The notes under the pieces: model-generated
What the model saw: only the letters and a program-made list of their open reading frames with translations
Told to the model about the DNA's origin: nothing
The model's database searches: none
Position numbers and translations under genes: made by a program
Shown here: one piece after another, positions 24,751-32,625 of the stretch
Layout of the letters: each line of letters opens with the position of its first letter
Numbering within the stretch: position 1 is the stretch's first letter
NCBI GenBank assembly: GCA_021846505.1
Contig: JAJZWV010000021.1
Coordinates: 1 to 50,483 of the forward strand
Length of the DNA stretch: 50,483 nt
Source of the DNA: Bacillota bacterium
GTDB taxonomy: Bacteria; Bacillota; Sulfobacillia; Sulfobacillales; JAIMBI01
Direction: 5' to 3'

Positions 24751-25767
24751 ATGCACACTTCTCACGGCCGCCGGCCGCTGCCGGTGCGCGTCCGCGACGA
24801 AGACCTGCGGCCCGCCGACATTCCGCAGGCGGGGGACTGGGATGCCATCTGGCCATTTGCCGCCGACAGCTACCGCCCGAAGAAGGGACGGCCCTGGCTC
24901 CGCCAGGGGCAAGAGGCGTACCGCCACTGGAAGCGGCACCACTCGCTGCCGGAGACGCTCCCGCTCTTGCGCGCAGCGCTGTACTACGAGACGGGCCGGA
25001 TGCACTTCACCTCGCAGCACCCAAGCTTTTGGGACGCCGACGAGTTCCAGCCCTACGCGGCGGCCCTCCTGGAGGGCATCCGCCACGTTGTCGCGCAGCA
25101 GCCGCCTCTGCCGCCGATCTACCAGCCGACGCCGGGCGTGGTGGCGCTGGCGGCCTATCAGGAGCCCGAGTACCTGTCCGTGGCGGTGCTGAAGCGGCAG
25201 AACGGGGTAGTGCCCCTGCCGGGCGACGAGGATGACTGGATACAAGTCCAGCGCGCCGACGGCCCCGTGCCTCCTATGATTCCGCTGCGCACCTGCACCC
25301 TGCACCCGGTCGATTGGGTGCCCAATTTTGCGGAGCCCGTGCAGCTGGCGGTGCAGGAAGGGTCCGAGCGCCTGCATGACAACCCCCTGCAGCAGGTGGA
25401 GGAGTGGATGCTTGCCGTCGCCACCGCGGCCGCGCCCGATGAGGACGAGCCGATTTTTGACGTCGAGCTCACATGGGTGGACGGGCGCTCGTACCGCCTG
25501 CCCGTGCCGGTGACCGACGATGGCCGCGCGGATCGGCGCGCGTGGGACACCCCGGGCATCAGCCTATGCGTCCTGAGATACACGGCGTACTTCGCGGGCC
25601 AAGAGGACTGGACCACGTGGGCGTCGCTGGGCGTCAGAGACTGGGAGCGCCTGCTGGCGCGCGTGCCGCCGGACTCGCGCACCGAGGCCGCCGAGATCGG
25701 GTCGGGGGCGTACGAGGTGCAGGGGGGCATTTGGTGGCAGGAGTTTTGGCGCGGCGGCCCCCCATAG
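24751..25767 (+). CDS. Hypothetical protein, unrecognised family
   Basis: A 338-residue soluble, acidic, tryptophan- and proline-rich protein without signal peptide, membrane segment or motif that I know. A helical-looking segment (RQGQEAYRHWKRHHSLPETLPLLRAAL at about 54-80) is followed by YETGRMHFTSQHPSFWDADE, then a beta-rich half with PDEDEPIFDVELTWVDG and a Trp-rich end (YEVQGGIWWQEFWRGG). Codon use matches the neighbours and only this frame looks coding. The start is uncertain: ATG 24751 is given, ATG 24739 adds four residues. It is divergent from yloB and is followed directly by a strong stem-loop at 25768. Confidence 0.65.
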   Translation: MHTSHGRRPLPVRVRDEDLRPADIPQAGDWDAIWPFAADSYRPKKGRPWLRQGQEAYRHWKRHHSLPETLPLLRAALYYETGRMHFTSQHPSFWDADEFQPYAAALLEGIRHVVAQQPPLPPIYQPTPGVVALAAYQEPEYLSVAVLKRQNGVVPLPGDEDDWIQVQRADGPVPPMIPLRTCTLHPVDWVPNFAEPVQLAVQEGSERLHDNPLQQVEEWMLAVATAAAPDEDEPIFDVELTWVDGRSYRLPVPVTDDGRADRRAWDTPGISLCVLRYTAYFAGQEDWTTWASLGVRDWERLLARVPPDSRTEAAEIGSGAYEVQGGIWWQEFWRGGPP

Positions 25768-25797
25768 CCAAACCAGACCCGGAGGGGTCTGGTTTGG
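25768..25797. terminator. Stem-loop between convergent genes
   Basis: A perfect 13-bp inverted repeat: CCAAACCAGACCC (25768-25780), 4-nt loop, GGGTCTGGTTTGG (25785-25797). It starts immediately after the stop of the hypothetical gene and lies 28 bp from the citrate synthase stop on the other strand, so it can serve both. There is no T-run on either side, so termination efficiency is uncertain. Confidence 0.65.
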
Positions 25798-25825
25798 AGT
25801 GCGGTGGGCAGTGGCCTTCCGGCCC

Positions 25826-26956
25826 TTAGCCCCGCTGCTCGAGGGGCACGTACTCGAGGCGCGTGGGCCCGGTGTACTCCGCGCGGGGGCGAATCAGCCG
25901 GTTGTTGCCGTACTGCTCCAGCACATGGGTCGTCCAGCCCGCCGTGCGGCTCATCGCAAACACGGGCGTGAAAATGTCCCGGGGAATGCCCATCAGGGCG
26001 TACACCGAGCCCGAGTAGAAGTCTACGTTCGGGTACAGCGGCTTGCCCTGGGGAAACAGCGCTTCGACCTTCCGCAGCATCTCGTACCACTTTAGCTCGC
26101 CCGCCATGCGGCCCACTTCTTCCGAGTAGCGCCGCAGAATCGTGGCGCGGGGATCTTCTGTCTTGTATACGCGGTGGCCAAAGCCCATGATTTTCTTTTT
26201 CGCCGCCAGCGCGTCGGCCATCCAGCCCTCCACCCGGTTCACGCTGCCGATTTCCTCCAGCATGTGCATGACCTGCTCGTTGGCGCCGCCGTGCAGGGGG
26301 CCCTTCAGCGTTCCAATCGCCGACGTGATGGCCGAGTGCATATCCGACAGTGTGCCCGCCGTGACCCGCGCCGAAAACGTGGACGCATTCAACTCATGGT
26401 CCGCGTGCAGCATGAGCGCGACATCCATGACATGGGCATGCAGCGCGGGGGGCCGCTCGCCGTGCAGCATGTACAGGAAGTTTTCGGCCAGCGGCAGCTC
26501 CGGATCCGGATCCACCGGGGACTTGCCGCTGCGAATCCGGTCAAAGGCGGCTATCACCGTCGGCAGCTGCGCTGTCAGCCGGCCGGCCTTCCGGCGGTTG
26601 GCTTCCGGGGTCATGGCATCGCCGTCGGGGTCGTAGATGCCCATGAGGGATACGGCCGTCCGCAGCACGTCCATGGGATGCGTGGAGTGGGGCAGCGACT
26701 GCAGCAGCGCCATCACGGGGGCGGGAGCGGTGCGCTCCCGGGCCAGTTCCTGACGGAACGCCTGAAGCTCAGGCGCCATCGGCAGGTGTCCGTGCCAAAG
26801 TAAAAAGGCCACCTCTTCAAAGCTGGAGTGGGCCGCCAAATCGGTTATGTTGTACCCACGATACAAGAGGCGCCCCTCGTGGCCATCGATGAAGCAAATG
26901 TCGGAGGTGCCGGCCACCACATCTTCGAGGCCGGCCTTAAATGGAGTCTCGGGCAT
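25826..26956 (-). CDS. gltA: Citrate synthase (possibly 2-methylcitrate synthase)
   Basis: A 376-residue enzyme of the short bacterial/archaeal type, condensing oxaloacetate and acetyl-CoA at the TCA cycle entry. Catalytic residues are seen: His187 in HADHELNAST, His222 in GPLHGGANEQV, His261 in MGFGHRVYK and Asp312 in PNVDFYSGSVY. The N-terminus TSDICFIDGHEGRLLYRGY is typical. Methylcitrate synthases share these residues, so the substrate (acetyl- or propionyl-CoA) is not settled; no prp genes are near. AAGGAGG precedes ATG 26956 and a promoter lies at 27009-27036. Confidence 0.93.
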   Translation of the reverse strand: MPETPFKAGLEDVVAGTSDICFIDGHEGRLLYRGYNITDLAAHSSFEEVAFLLWHGHLPMAPELQAFRQELARERTAPAPVMALLQSLPHSTHPMDVLRTAVSLMGIYDPDGDAMTPEANRRKAGRLTAQLPTVIAAFDRIRSGKSPVDPDPELPLAENFLYMLHGERPPALHAHVMDVALMLHADHELNASTFSARVTAGTLSDMHSAITSAIGTLKGPLHGGANEQVMHMLEEIGSVNRVEGWMADALAAKKKIMGFGHRVYKTEDPRATILRRYSEEVGRMAGELKWYEMLRKVEALFPQGKPLYPNVDFYSGSVYALMGIPRDIFTPVFAMSRTAGWTTHVLEQYGNNRLIRPRAEYTGPTRLEYVPLEQRG

Positions 26957-27008
26957 AATTCGGTCCCTCCTTGCCGCGTGCGCTCAATGCGCCACCGCAG
27001 ACAGTGTC

Positions 27009-27036
27009 ATTCTACTACTCCTCGCATCCGCCCCAA
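27009..27036 (-). promoter_or_regulatory. Putative promoter of citrate synthase
   Basis: Minus-strand TTGGGG (27031-27036), 16-nt spacer and TAGAAT (27009-27014), about 52 bp before the citrate synthase start. The TAGAAT box stands in an otherwise GC-rich stretch. It lies beyond the stop of the upstream pseudogene. Confidence 0.5.
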
Positions 27037-27063
27037 CAGATCCAGCCCCAGGCGCCGGGTGCG

Positions 27064-27867
27064 CTAGCCGCCAGCCAGGCCCGCCGGCAGCGGCGTGTCC
27101 AGCACTTGCGCCAAGTGGGCCATCGTCACGTTGGCCCCGGTCACCACCACCACCACCGGGCCGTGCCCCCGGACTTGGCCCGACAGCAGCGCCGCCACGC
27201 CCGCCGCCCCCGAGGGCTCCGCCAGCACCCGGTCCAGCTCCAGCAGCACCCGCAGGGCAGGCAGCAGCGCGTCCTCGCTCAGCCGGGCGAGGGTGTGCAC
27301 CTTCGACGCCACGATCGACAGCGTGCGCTCGGAGACCGTGCTCGGGGCCAGCCCATCGGCTTGGTGCTGACCTGGTCCAGCGCCACCACGCGCCGCTCGG
27401 CCACGGACCGCAGCATCGCGTCGGCCCCTTCCATCTGCACCCCCACCAGTGCGGCCGCGGGCGCGCGCCAGCTCTCTCGGCCCAAGGCAAAGCTTTCGCC
27501 GCCAAGTCCCGAAAGGTGCGGCCGCCCGCCACCACCTCTGCCCCGAGGGCCCGCATGGCAGCCACTTTGGCCGGATTCGCCTGCTCAGGCACAAACACCG
27601 TGACGGGGCGCCCCGCCCGCCGGCCGGCAAACGCGACCGCCAATCCGTGATTGCCCGCCGCCGCGGTGGCGAGGCCGCCCGGCCTCTCCCCGCGGCCTCC
27701 AGCGCGGCCACCTTCACCAGGGCGCCGCGCACCTTAAAGGCGCGAATGGGGGCGGCCGTCTCGAGCTTCAGCCACACCGGGCGCCCCGCACAGCGGCTCA
27801 AGCCCACGCTTTCGCCCAGCGGTGTGCGCGGAAACACCTCGCGCACCGCTGCCTGCGCGGCTTCCAA
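27064..27867 (-). pseudogene. Broken threonine/serine dehydratase-type PLP enzyme
   Basis: Pieces of a fold type II PLP dehydratase (IlvA/TdcB-like) are spread over three frames. Frame 1: PRTPLGESVGLSRC, LKLETAAPIRAFKVRGAL with the PLP lysine. Frame 2 from about 27685: GLATAAAGNHGLAVAFAG, VFVPEQANPAKVAAMRALGA. Frame 3 near 27460-27340: LVGVQMEGADAMLRSVAERR. Back in frame 1: GLAPSTVSERTLSIVASKVH, LAEPSGAAGVAALLSG to the stop. Besides at least three frameshifts, roughly 60-70 residues including the glycine-rich phosphate-binding loop are deleted after AKALPWAER. No functional enzyme can result. It lies between citrate synthase and an ArsR regulator with no coupling to either. Confidence 0.85.
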
Positions 27868-28033
27868 GCCCGCGGGCTGAAGCGGGGCTTCCCATGCGGT
27901 GCCGCCGCCCTCGGCTGCTCCGCCTGCGCGACAGTCACTCTCCGCGCATCCGCCTCTTCTGGTTCAGCTGGACGGCCGCCCGGCTCGCAGCCCCGGCCCG
28001 TGAGCCGGAACAGCTGGTCGGGGTGCTGGTGAC

Positions 28034-28075
28034 TTGCGCGCCTTTCATATTCACATTATCATATCCGTTAATGTG
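28034..28075 (+). promoter_or_regulatory. Promoter with overlapping inverted-repeat operator for the ArsR-MFS pair
   Basis: TTGCGC (28034-28039), 17-nt spacer and TATCAT (28057-28062) form a plausible promoter. It overlaps the inverted repeat CACATTA (28052-28058), 10-nt spacer, TAATGTG (28069-28075), in a short AT-rich patch that stands out strongly. The right arm touches the Shine-Dalgarno GGAGGT of the regulator gene. This is the layout expected for ArsR-type autorepression. Confidence 0.6.
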
Positions 28076-28095
28076 GAGGTGATTACACGTCCGAG

Positions 28096-28674
28096 GTGCC
28101 GCCCGGCTACCGCCCGCTGACGACGACCGAGGAGCTGCGCGCCATCGCCCACCCCCTGCGCCAGCGCCTAGCCGCCGCCCTGGCTGGCCAGCCGCAGAGC
28201 GCCACGGCGCTGGCCGCACAGCTGGGCGAGCCGGTGGCGCGCGTGCACCACCACCTGCAGGTGCTGCTCCGGGCCGGATTGGTGGAGCGCGCCGTCGACG
28301 TTCGCCATGGCCGCGCGCGGGAGCGCCTGTATCGAGCGCCGGACGAGCACTGGTGGGTCCCACACTCGATCTTTGGCGGCTCATCGCCGGAAGCTCGCGC
28401 CGCCTGGGAGCAGCTGGAGAGCCGGGTGGCGGCCGCCGCTACCGGCCTTCAGGCCGCACTGACTCGCTCGCGGGATGCCGGAGCCGATGCGGCTGAGACG
28501 TGGCAGGAAGCCGATCTGCGCATCCCAGAGCACTTGGCCCCCCACATGCCGGCCCTGCTGGCGGGACTTATGCGGATGCTGGAAGGGCTGGGGACCGGCG
28601 ACGGGCTGGACTACCATGTGGTGCTGGCGCTCCACCGAAAAGTCCCCCCGGCCTCCCGCGGCGATGCCCAGTGA
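28096..28674 (+). CDS. ArsR-type winged-helix transcriptional regulator
   Basis: A 192-residue protein. The N-terminal 75 residues are an ArsR/HTH_20 winged helix: LRAIAHPLRQRLAAALAGQPQSATALAAQLGE, recognition helix ARVHHHLQVLLRAGLVER, and a wing with GRARERLYRA. The remaining part is helical (EQLESRVAAAATGLQAALTRS, then HLAPHMPALLAGLMRMLEGL) and could bind ligand or mediate dimerisation. No metal-binding CxC motif is seen. GTG 28096 is the first standard start, but GGAGGT is 15 nt away; the in-frame ACG at 28087 has ideal spacing. It is coupled to the MFS gene by a GTGA overlap and probably represses it through the site at 28052-28075. Confidence 0.85.
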   Translation: MPPGYRPLTTTEELRAIAHPLRQRLAAALAGQPQSATALAAQLGEPVARVHHHLQVLLRAGLVERAVDVRHGRARERLYRAPDEHWWVPHSIFGGSSPEARAAWEQLESRVAAAATGLQAALTRSRDAGADAAETWQEADLRIPEHLAPHMPALLAGLMRMLEGLGTGDGLDYHVVLALHRKVPPASRGDAQ

Positions 28675-29843
28675 CCTCCCGCCCGTTTCGCCTGCTGCTG
28701 GCTAGCCGCGCGGCGTCGGCGTTGGCCACCGGGCTGGCATCGGTCGTCATCCTCTGGGTCGCCTCTCCGTCTGGTCCCGCCGCCCTCGCGCTCATTGGCT
28801 TGGCCATGACCCTGCCGCGGCTGGCTGCACTCGTGGCCGGGGTCCTCATCGACCGGATGGACCGGCGCCGCCTGCTGGCCCTGGTGGAGGGGGGCCGTGG
28901 GCTGACCGCGTTGGCACTGGCTCGCGCGGCCTGGCTGCCGCATCCGCCGCTCGTGGTGCTGGCCGGGAGCACCGCGCTGCTGGCGCTGGGCTCGAGCCTC
29001 TTTGGGCCGCTGGTGAGCGCTTGGATGCCACAGGTGGTGCCGCCGGCCGAGCTGACCGCGGCCAACGGACTCCAGCAAGGGGTGTGGCAGGGCGCCTCCC
29101 TCGCCGGGTACGTGGCGGGGGGCGGTGCCCTCGTCCTGCTCGGCGCCGGCGGCGGCCTCATGGCGGCCGCCGCGCTGCTGGCGGCCGCCCTAGCCCTGGC
29201 CCTCGCGGTGCCGCGCGCGGGCGGGCGACCAGCCCCGGCCGACACGTCCTTTGCCCACGAGGCGGCGGCGGGACTCCACGCCGTCGCGAAGCACCCGGCG
29301 CTCCGGGTGCTGGTTCCCGCCGCGCTGGTGTTCAACCTGCTGTTTGCCCCCCTGACGGTGGGCCTCGTGCTGCTGGCCCGCCAGTGGCACCTCGGCCCCA
29401 CCGGCTACGTGGCTCTGGAGGGCGCCTGGGCCGCCGGAAACCTTGCGGGCGGCGTGGCGGCGTCCCGATGGAGGCTTCTGCCCGCGGACCTGGCGCGCTA
29501 CGCGGTGCTGGGAGGGCTCCCACTCGTGGCCGGAGGGATGTTGGGCTGGCCGCCCGCCGCGCTCGCTGCCCTCCTGGCGGCCGGCATCGGAAACTTGCTG
29601 CTGAATGCCAGCGCCCTCACGCTGGTGCAGCAGTCGACGCCGCCCGAGCTCCGGGGGCGGGTGCTGGGCGTCTTGTTTGCGCTGGTGGGCGCAGCCGCGC
29701 CGTTGGGCATCGCGCTGTGGGGCTTAGCGGCGCGCCTCCTCCCCTCCGCGGCCGTCCTCGTCATTCCGGGCACGGCCTCACTCCTGGCGGCGCTCTTGGC
29801 CGCGATGCCGGCGGGCCGGCGGATCCTAGGAGGTTGTCCATAA
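28671..29843 (+). CDS. MFS exporter, C-terminus altered by an IS insertion
   Basis: A 390-residue major facilitator with about 12 hydrophobic segments, of the MFS_3/enterobactin-exporter-like type: FRLLLASRAASALATGLASV, the loop-2 motif GVLIDRMDRRRLL, and PPAELTAANGLQQGVWQGASL as in this family. It probably exports a drug or metabolite sensed by the upstream regulator; its GTG 28671 overlaps the regulator stop (GTGA). The last codons and the TAA stop at 29841-29843 lie inside the left end of an IS1182-type element. Beyond the right end the original frame continues for 14 more codons to a TAG at 31667. The final residues GGCP are therefore IS-derived. All membrane segments are intact, so the protein is probably still functional. 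Confidence 0.88.
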   Translation: MTSRPFRLLLASRAASALATGLASVVILWVASPSGPAALALIGLAMTLPRLAALVAGVLIDRMDRRRLLALVEGGRGLTALALARAAWLPHPPLVVLAGSTALLALGSSLFGPLVSAWMPQVVPPAELTAANGLQQGVWQGASLAGYVAGGGALVLLGAGGGLMAAAALLAAALALALAVPRAGGRPAPADTSFAHEAAAGLHAVAKHPALRVLVPAALVFNLLFAPLTVGLVLLARQWHLGPTGYVALEGAWAAGNLAGGVAASRWRLLPADLARYAVLGGLPLVAGGMLGWPPAALAALLAAGIGNLLLNASALTLVQQSTPPELRGRVLGVLFALVGAAAPLGIALWGLAARLLPSAAVLVIPGTASLLAALLAAMPAGRRILGGCP

Positions 29844-29844
29844 A
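29830..29844 (+). repeat. Left terminal inverted repeat of the IS1182-type element
   Basis: GAGGTTGTCCATAAA. Contains the TAA (29841-29843) now used as stop codon by the MFS exporter gene. Confidence 0.8.
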
Positions 29845-29961
29845 CGGGGCCGGGGGGGCGGTTCCGAGGGATGAGGAGACGCCGCGACCCCCGGGGGGAC
29901 CGGAAAAAGACCGCCGCGGGGGGCGGTCCGGGTGGGGAGCGGCCGCGCGGTGCCGCCCGGG

Positions 29962-29997
29962 GGGCCCCCGCCCGCGTGTTGGGGCGGGCGGGGGCCC
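29962..29997 (-). terminator. Stem-loop directly after the transposase stop
   Basis: A perfect 14-bp GC stem: GGGCCCCCGCCCGC (29962-29975), 8-nt loop, GCGGGCGGGGGCCC (29984-29997). It abuts the transposase stop at 29998. There is no T-run, but the stem is very strong. It probably ends transposase transcription and may also block read-through from the MFS side. Confidence 0.6.
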
Positions 29998-31497
29998 TTA
30001 TCCGGCTCGCACATCGGCCAACGAGCCGATCTCTCCCGTGTCCCGCGCGCGGCGGCGCAGGGCGGCCGCGATCTTGCGCCCGTTGTAGGTCAAGCACACC
30101 AGCGCCCACTCCCCCGCACACGGGGTCTGCCCGCGCACACTGAACTGGCGAAAGCCGAGCGTTTTTTTGATGATCCCGAAAGCCGGTTCGACTTGGCCCT
30201 TCCGCGTGCGATAAATCGTGTCCCCGGCTGGCGTCCGCCCTTTCGCCTTCATCGCATCCCGCACGGCGTCATCGGCCCCCCGGGTCAGCGCCTGCTGCCG
30301 TTGCGTCGGGGTGAGACACTGGGCCTTCCGGGCGCACGCGCCACACGTGGCGCGGTCCCCCCGGTACCCCTCCACCGTCCGGGTCGCCTCCCCGCCGACC
30401 GCCTCGGTCCGGGTGTGGTGCCACGGCAGGGTCTGGTCGGCGGGGCAGCGATACGTGTTCGTCGTCTCGCCATAGGCAAATTGGCCTTTGCCGTAGAGGG
30501 TCTGCCCCTTCACCTGCCGCCACGCGTCCGCGCCCGCGGCGATGTACGCGTCCACGTGGTGGGCCTCGGCCCCCGCCACATTCCCCGCGGAACAGTACCC
30601 CGCATCCGCGGTGAGTTGGTCAAATGGCCCGCCCCCGGTGGCCGTCTCCACCGCCGTCAGGGCGGGGGCCGGTTCTTGCTGGTCGTTGGGGTGCGCCGAC
30701 AGGGTCGCGCCCACAATCACCCCGGCCGTCGCATCCACGACCCCTTGCCCCTTGTAGGCTTGCTGCACCCCCCGGGTCTTGGTCACCATGATGTGGGCGT
30801 CGGGGTCGGTGAAGTTGATCGGCGTGCCGTCCGGGGGGGTGGGGTCCTCGGGGTGTTCCGCGGCCCGCCGGTCCTCTAGGTCGGCTTTGGCTTGGCGAAT
30901 GCGGTCCAGCCGCGCCTGGAGCCGGGCCAGCCGGTCGGCCGGCACCGCGGGCGGGGACGCCTCCTCGGCGTCCGCCGCCCCTTGGCGCACCACGAGGGTC
31001 GCGATCTCCGCCTCCAGGGCGGGCAGCGCCTCCTGCATCCGCTGGTAGGACATGGCCTGATGCTTGGACGCATCCGCCTGGAACTTCGACCCGTCGAGCG
31101 CCCCGAGCTTCAACCCCACCAGCCCGAGGTCCAGGCAGACCAGCACCACCTGGGCCATCCACCCGGGCAGATCCTCGGCGTGCTGGGTCCGAAAGGCGGC
31201 CAGCACACTGTGCTGGGGCTGTTGCAGGCGGGCCCGCCACATCAGGGCCAAGTCCTCGCGGCAGGCGCTGCTGATGCGCCGCGAGCCAAAGCGCTGCGTC
31301 AGGTAGCCATAGGTCAAGCGCTTCAGCAACAGCTTGGGGGGATAGGCCGGCGCGCCGGCGCCGGTGGTATGGAAGGCGGCCTCGGCCGCCGACAGGTCCA
31401 GGAGGTCAATGGCCTCGTCCACCACGCGCGCCAGGTGGCCGGGGGGCACCCACTCATCGACGCGCGGGGGGAGCAAGAACGCTTGGTCGGACGACAC
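29998..31497 (-). CDS. IS1182-family DDE transposase
   Basis: A 499-residue transposase. N-terminal DUF772 domain: DQAFLLPPRVDEWVPPGHLA, YPPKLLLKRLTYGYLTQRFGSRRI, LALMWRARLQQPQHSVLAAFR. Then the catalytic domain with GALDGSKFQADASKH (first Asp), a charged coiled-coil-like insert (about 160-220), LTADAGYCSAGNV (second Asp), a cysteine cluster CGACARKAQC and the last acidic segment RKGQVEPAFGIIKKTLGF (Glu). Start GTG 31497. The frame is uninterrupted and the terminal repeats are present, so it may be active. Length is normal for the family. Confidence 0.93.
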   Translation of the reverse strand: MSSDQAFLLPPRVDEWVPPGHLARVVDEAIDLLDLSAAEAAFHTTGAGAPAYPPKLLLKRLTYGYLTQRFGSRRISSACREDLALMWRARLQQPQHSVLAAFRTQHAEDLPGWMAQVVLVCLDLGLVGLKLGALDGSKFQADASKHQAMSYQRMQEALPALEAEIATLVVRQGAADAEEASPPAVPADRLARLQARLDRIRQAKADLEDRRAAEHPEDPTPPDGTPINFTDPDAHIMVTKTRGVQQAYKGQGVVDATAGVIVGATLSAHPNDQQEPAPALTAVETATGGGPFDQLTADAGYCSAGNVAGAEAHHVDAYIAAGADAWRQVKGQTLYGKGQFAYGETTNTYRCPADQTLPWHHTRTEAVGGEATRTVEGYRGDRATCGACARKAQCLTPTQRQQALTRGADDAVRDAMKAKGRTPAGDTIYRTRKGQVEPAFGIIKKTLGFRQFSVRGQTPCAGEWALVCLTYNGRKIAAALRRRARDTGEIGSLADVRAG

Positions 31498-31606
31498 GCC
31501 CCGACGAAATTGCGCTCGGCACCTCCCCAGATAATTCGTTCCTTGTCTAGGGAGGTTTGCGATTCACCAGATGAACTCCTTCTGATCTGGAGTCCCCAGG
31601 CAATAA

Positions 31607-31621
31607 TTTATGGATAAGCTC
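31607..31621 (-). repeat. Right terminal inverted repeat of the IS1182-type element
   Basis: TTTATGGATAAGCTC on the plus strand, which is the inverted match (13 of 15) of the left end. It is followed by CTAG. Confidence 0.8.
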
Positions 31622-31665
31622 CTAGAGGTGGGACCGGCCGCCGGCCCCTCCCCGCCTCCGTCGCG

Positions 31666-31959
31666 CTAGTCGGTTAAGGCGCTCGCCGGCACGTCTTGCG
31701 CCTCCCACTCCCACACGGCCCGCCCATCCAGGCGGGTGCCCCGGGGCGGAAGCGATCCGCGGCGCATGTGGCGCAGCACGTGCGTCAGCACATAGCGGCC
31801 CATATGTTCCTCGCGCGCCGCCTCGTCCCAGCCCGCCGGGGGCAGCGGCACATGCTCCACGCGCACCGGATAGCGGTCCATCTGGTACACGCCGTCATAC
31901 ACTGACAGCTCCACCTGCCAACTTTCGCCCATCGGGGTCATCGTGGCTACCTTTACCAT
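31666..31959 (-). CDS. Small hypothetical protein downstream of a TetR regulator
   Basis: A 97-residue soluble protein: VKVATMTPMGESWQVELSVY, DRYPVRVEHVPLPPAGWDE, then a helix EEHMGRYVLTHVLRHMRRG and an acidic end. No family is recognised. Start ATG 31959 has GGGAGGGA eight bases upstream and overlaps the tetR stop by 7 bp, so the two genes are probably co-translated. Its stop overlaps the ancestral stop of the convergent MFS gene interrupted by the IS element. Confidence 0.65.
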   Translation of the reverse strand: MVKVATMTPMGESWQVELSVYDGVYQMDRYPVRVEHVPLPPAGWDEAAREEHMGRYVLTHVLRHMRRGSLPPRGTRLDGRAVWEWEAQDVPASALTD

Positions 31960-32591
31960 GCTGAATCCCTCCCCAATACGTTGCCTTCCGGAGATCGCGG
32001 GCTCGCCTCGCTGGCGCCTGCCCGGGCGGGCAGGCCGCACCCTCGCCAAAACAGGCGCCGCACCACTTGGCCAGCATCCCAAAGCCGAGCGGTGCCGCCC
32101 TCTTCGGCCATCTGCCACACCAGCACTTCGCCGAGGGCGCCCTCCAGCATGCGCGCTGCGCACTCCCGCTCCCAAGGAGCCATCCCCGCTTCGCCCAAGT
32201 CTTCCGCGATGAGCGCCGCCAGTGTCCGGCGCACGCGGTCCAGGCGCTCGCGAAACAGCGGCGAGGCGCCCGGGGCGTCGCGCAGCACCACCGCCGCCAG
32301 CTGCCGTTCCTCGTCAAAGACCCGCACGGCCGCCTCCATGGACACCCACAGCTTATCCGTCACCGCCGTCTCCTGCGCGCGCGCCGCGGCCACGGCGGCC
32401 AGCACGCGCTCGTACAAGCGGTCAATCAGGGCGGACAGGCAGTCGTCTTTGGAGGGGAAGTACAAGTAAAATGTGCCGGTGGCGCAGCCGGCCTGCTCGG
32501 TGATGGCTTTCACCGAGGCCCCTTGATACCCTTGGCGCAGAAACACCCAAATGGCTGCCTGCAGCAGCGCCTCGCGCCGATCTTCGACCAT
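31953..32591 (-). CDS. TetR/AcrR-family transcriptional regulator
   Basis: A 212-residue regulator. The N-terminal HTH is REALLQAAIWVFLRQGYQGASVKAITEQAGCATGTFYLYFPSKDD, the classical TetR signature. The C-terminal ligand domain is all-helical and includes LWVSMEAAVRVFDEERQL and ECAARMLEGALGEVLVWQMAEE. Start ATG 32591 has GGGGAGGG upstream. Downstream it overlaps a small hypothetical gene; upstream it is divergent from a Nudix gene, with a palindrome in the shared region that may be its operator. The ligand is unknown. Confidence 0.92.
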   Translation of the reverse strand: MVEDRREALLQAAIWVFLRQGYQGASVKAITEQAGCATGTFYLYFPSKDDCLSALIDRLYERVLAAVAAARAQETAVTDKLWVSMEAAVRVFDEERQLAAVVLRDAPGASPLFRERLDRVRRTLAALIAEDLGEAGMAPWERECAARMLEGALGEVLVWQMAEEGGTARLWDAGQVVRRLFWRGCGLPARAGASEASPRSPEGNVLGRDSAW

Positions 32592-32625
32592 GCGGCCCTC
32601 CCCGGGTGCATCTTGCCCGTACCTG

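Larger units (their letters stand above)
29830..31621. mobile_element. IS1182-family insertion sequence, apparently complete
   Basis: A 1792-bp element with one transposase gene on the minus strand. Its ends are imperfect inverted repeats of 15 bp (GAGGTTGTCCATAAA and GAGCTTATCCATAAA read inward, 2 mismatches). Both ends are flanked by CTAG (29826-29829 and 31622-31625), either a 4-bp target duplication or part of a palindromic target. The transposase frame is intact, so the element may be active. It interrupts the 3' end of the MFS exporter gene and faces it head-on. Confidence 0.85.

Noticed and set aside
27064-27867. Three separate small genes
   Set aside because: The fragments align in order along a single PLP dehydratase, so one broken gene is the simpler reading.
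29021-30088. A 355-codon plus-strand frame across the MFS gene and the IS left end
   Set aside because: It is a shadow frame of the exporter with Arg/Gly-rich composition and spans the IS boundary.
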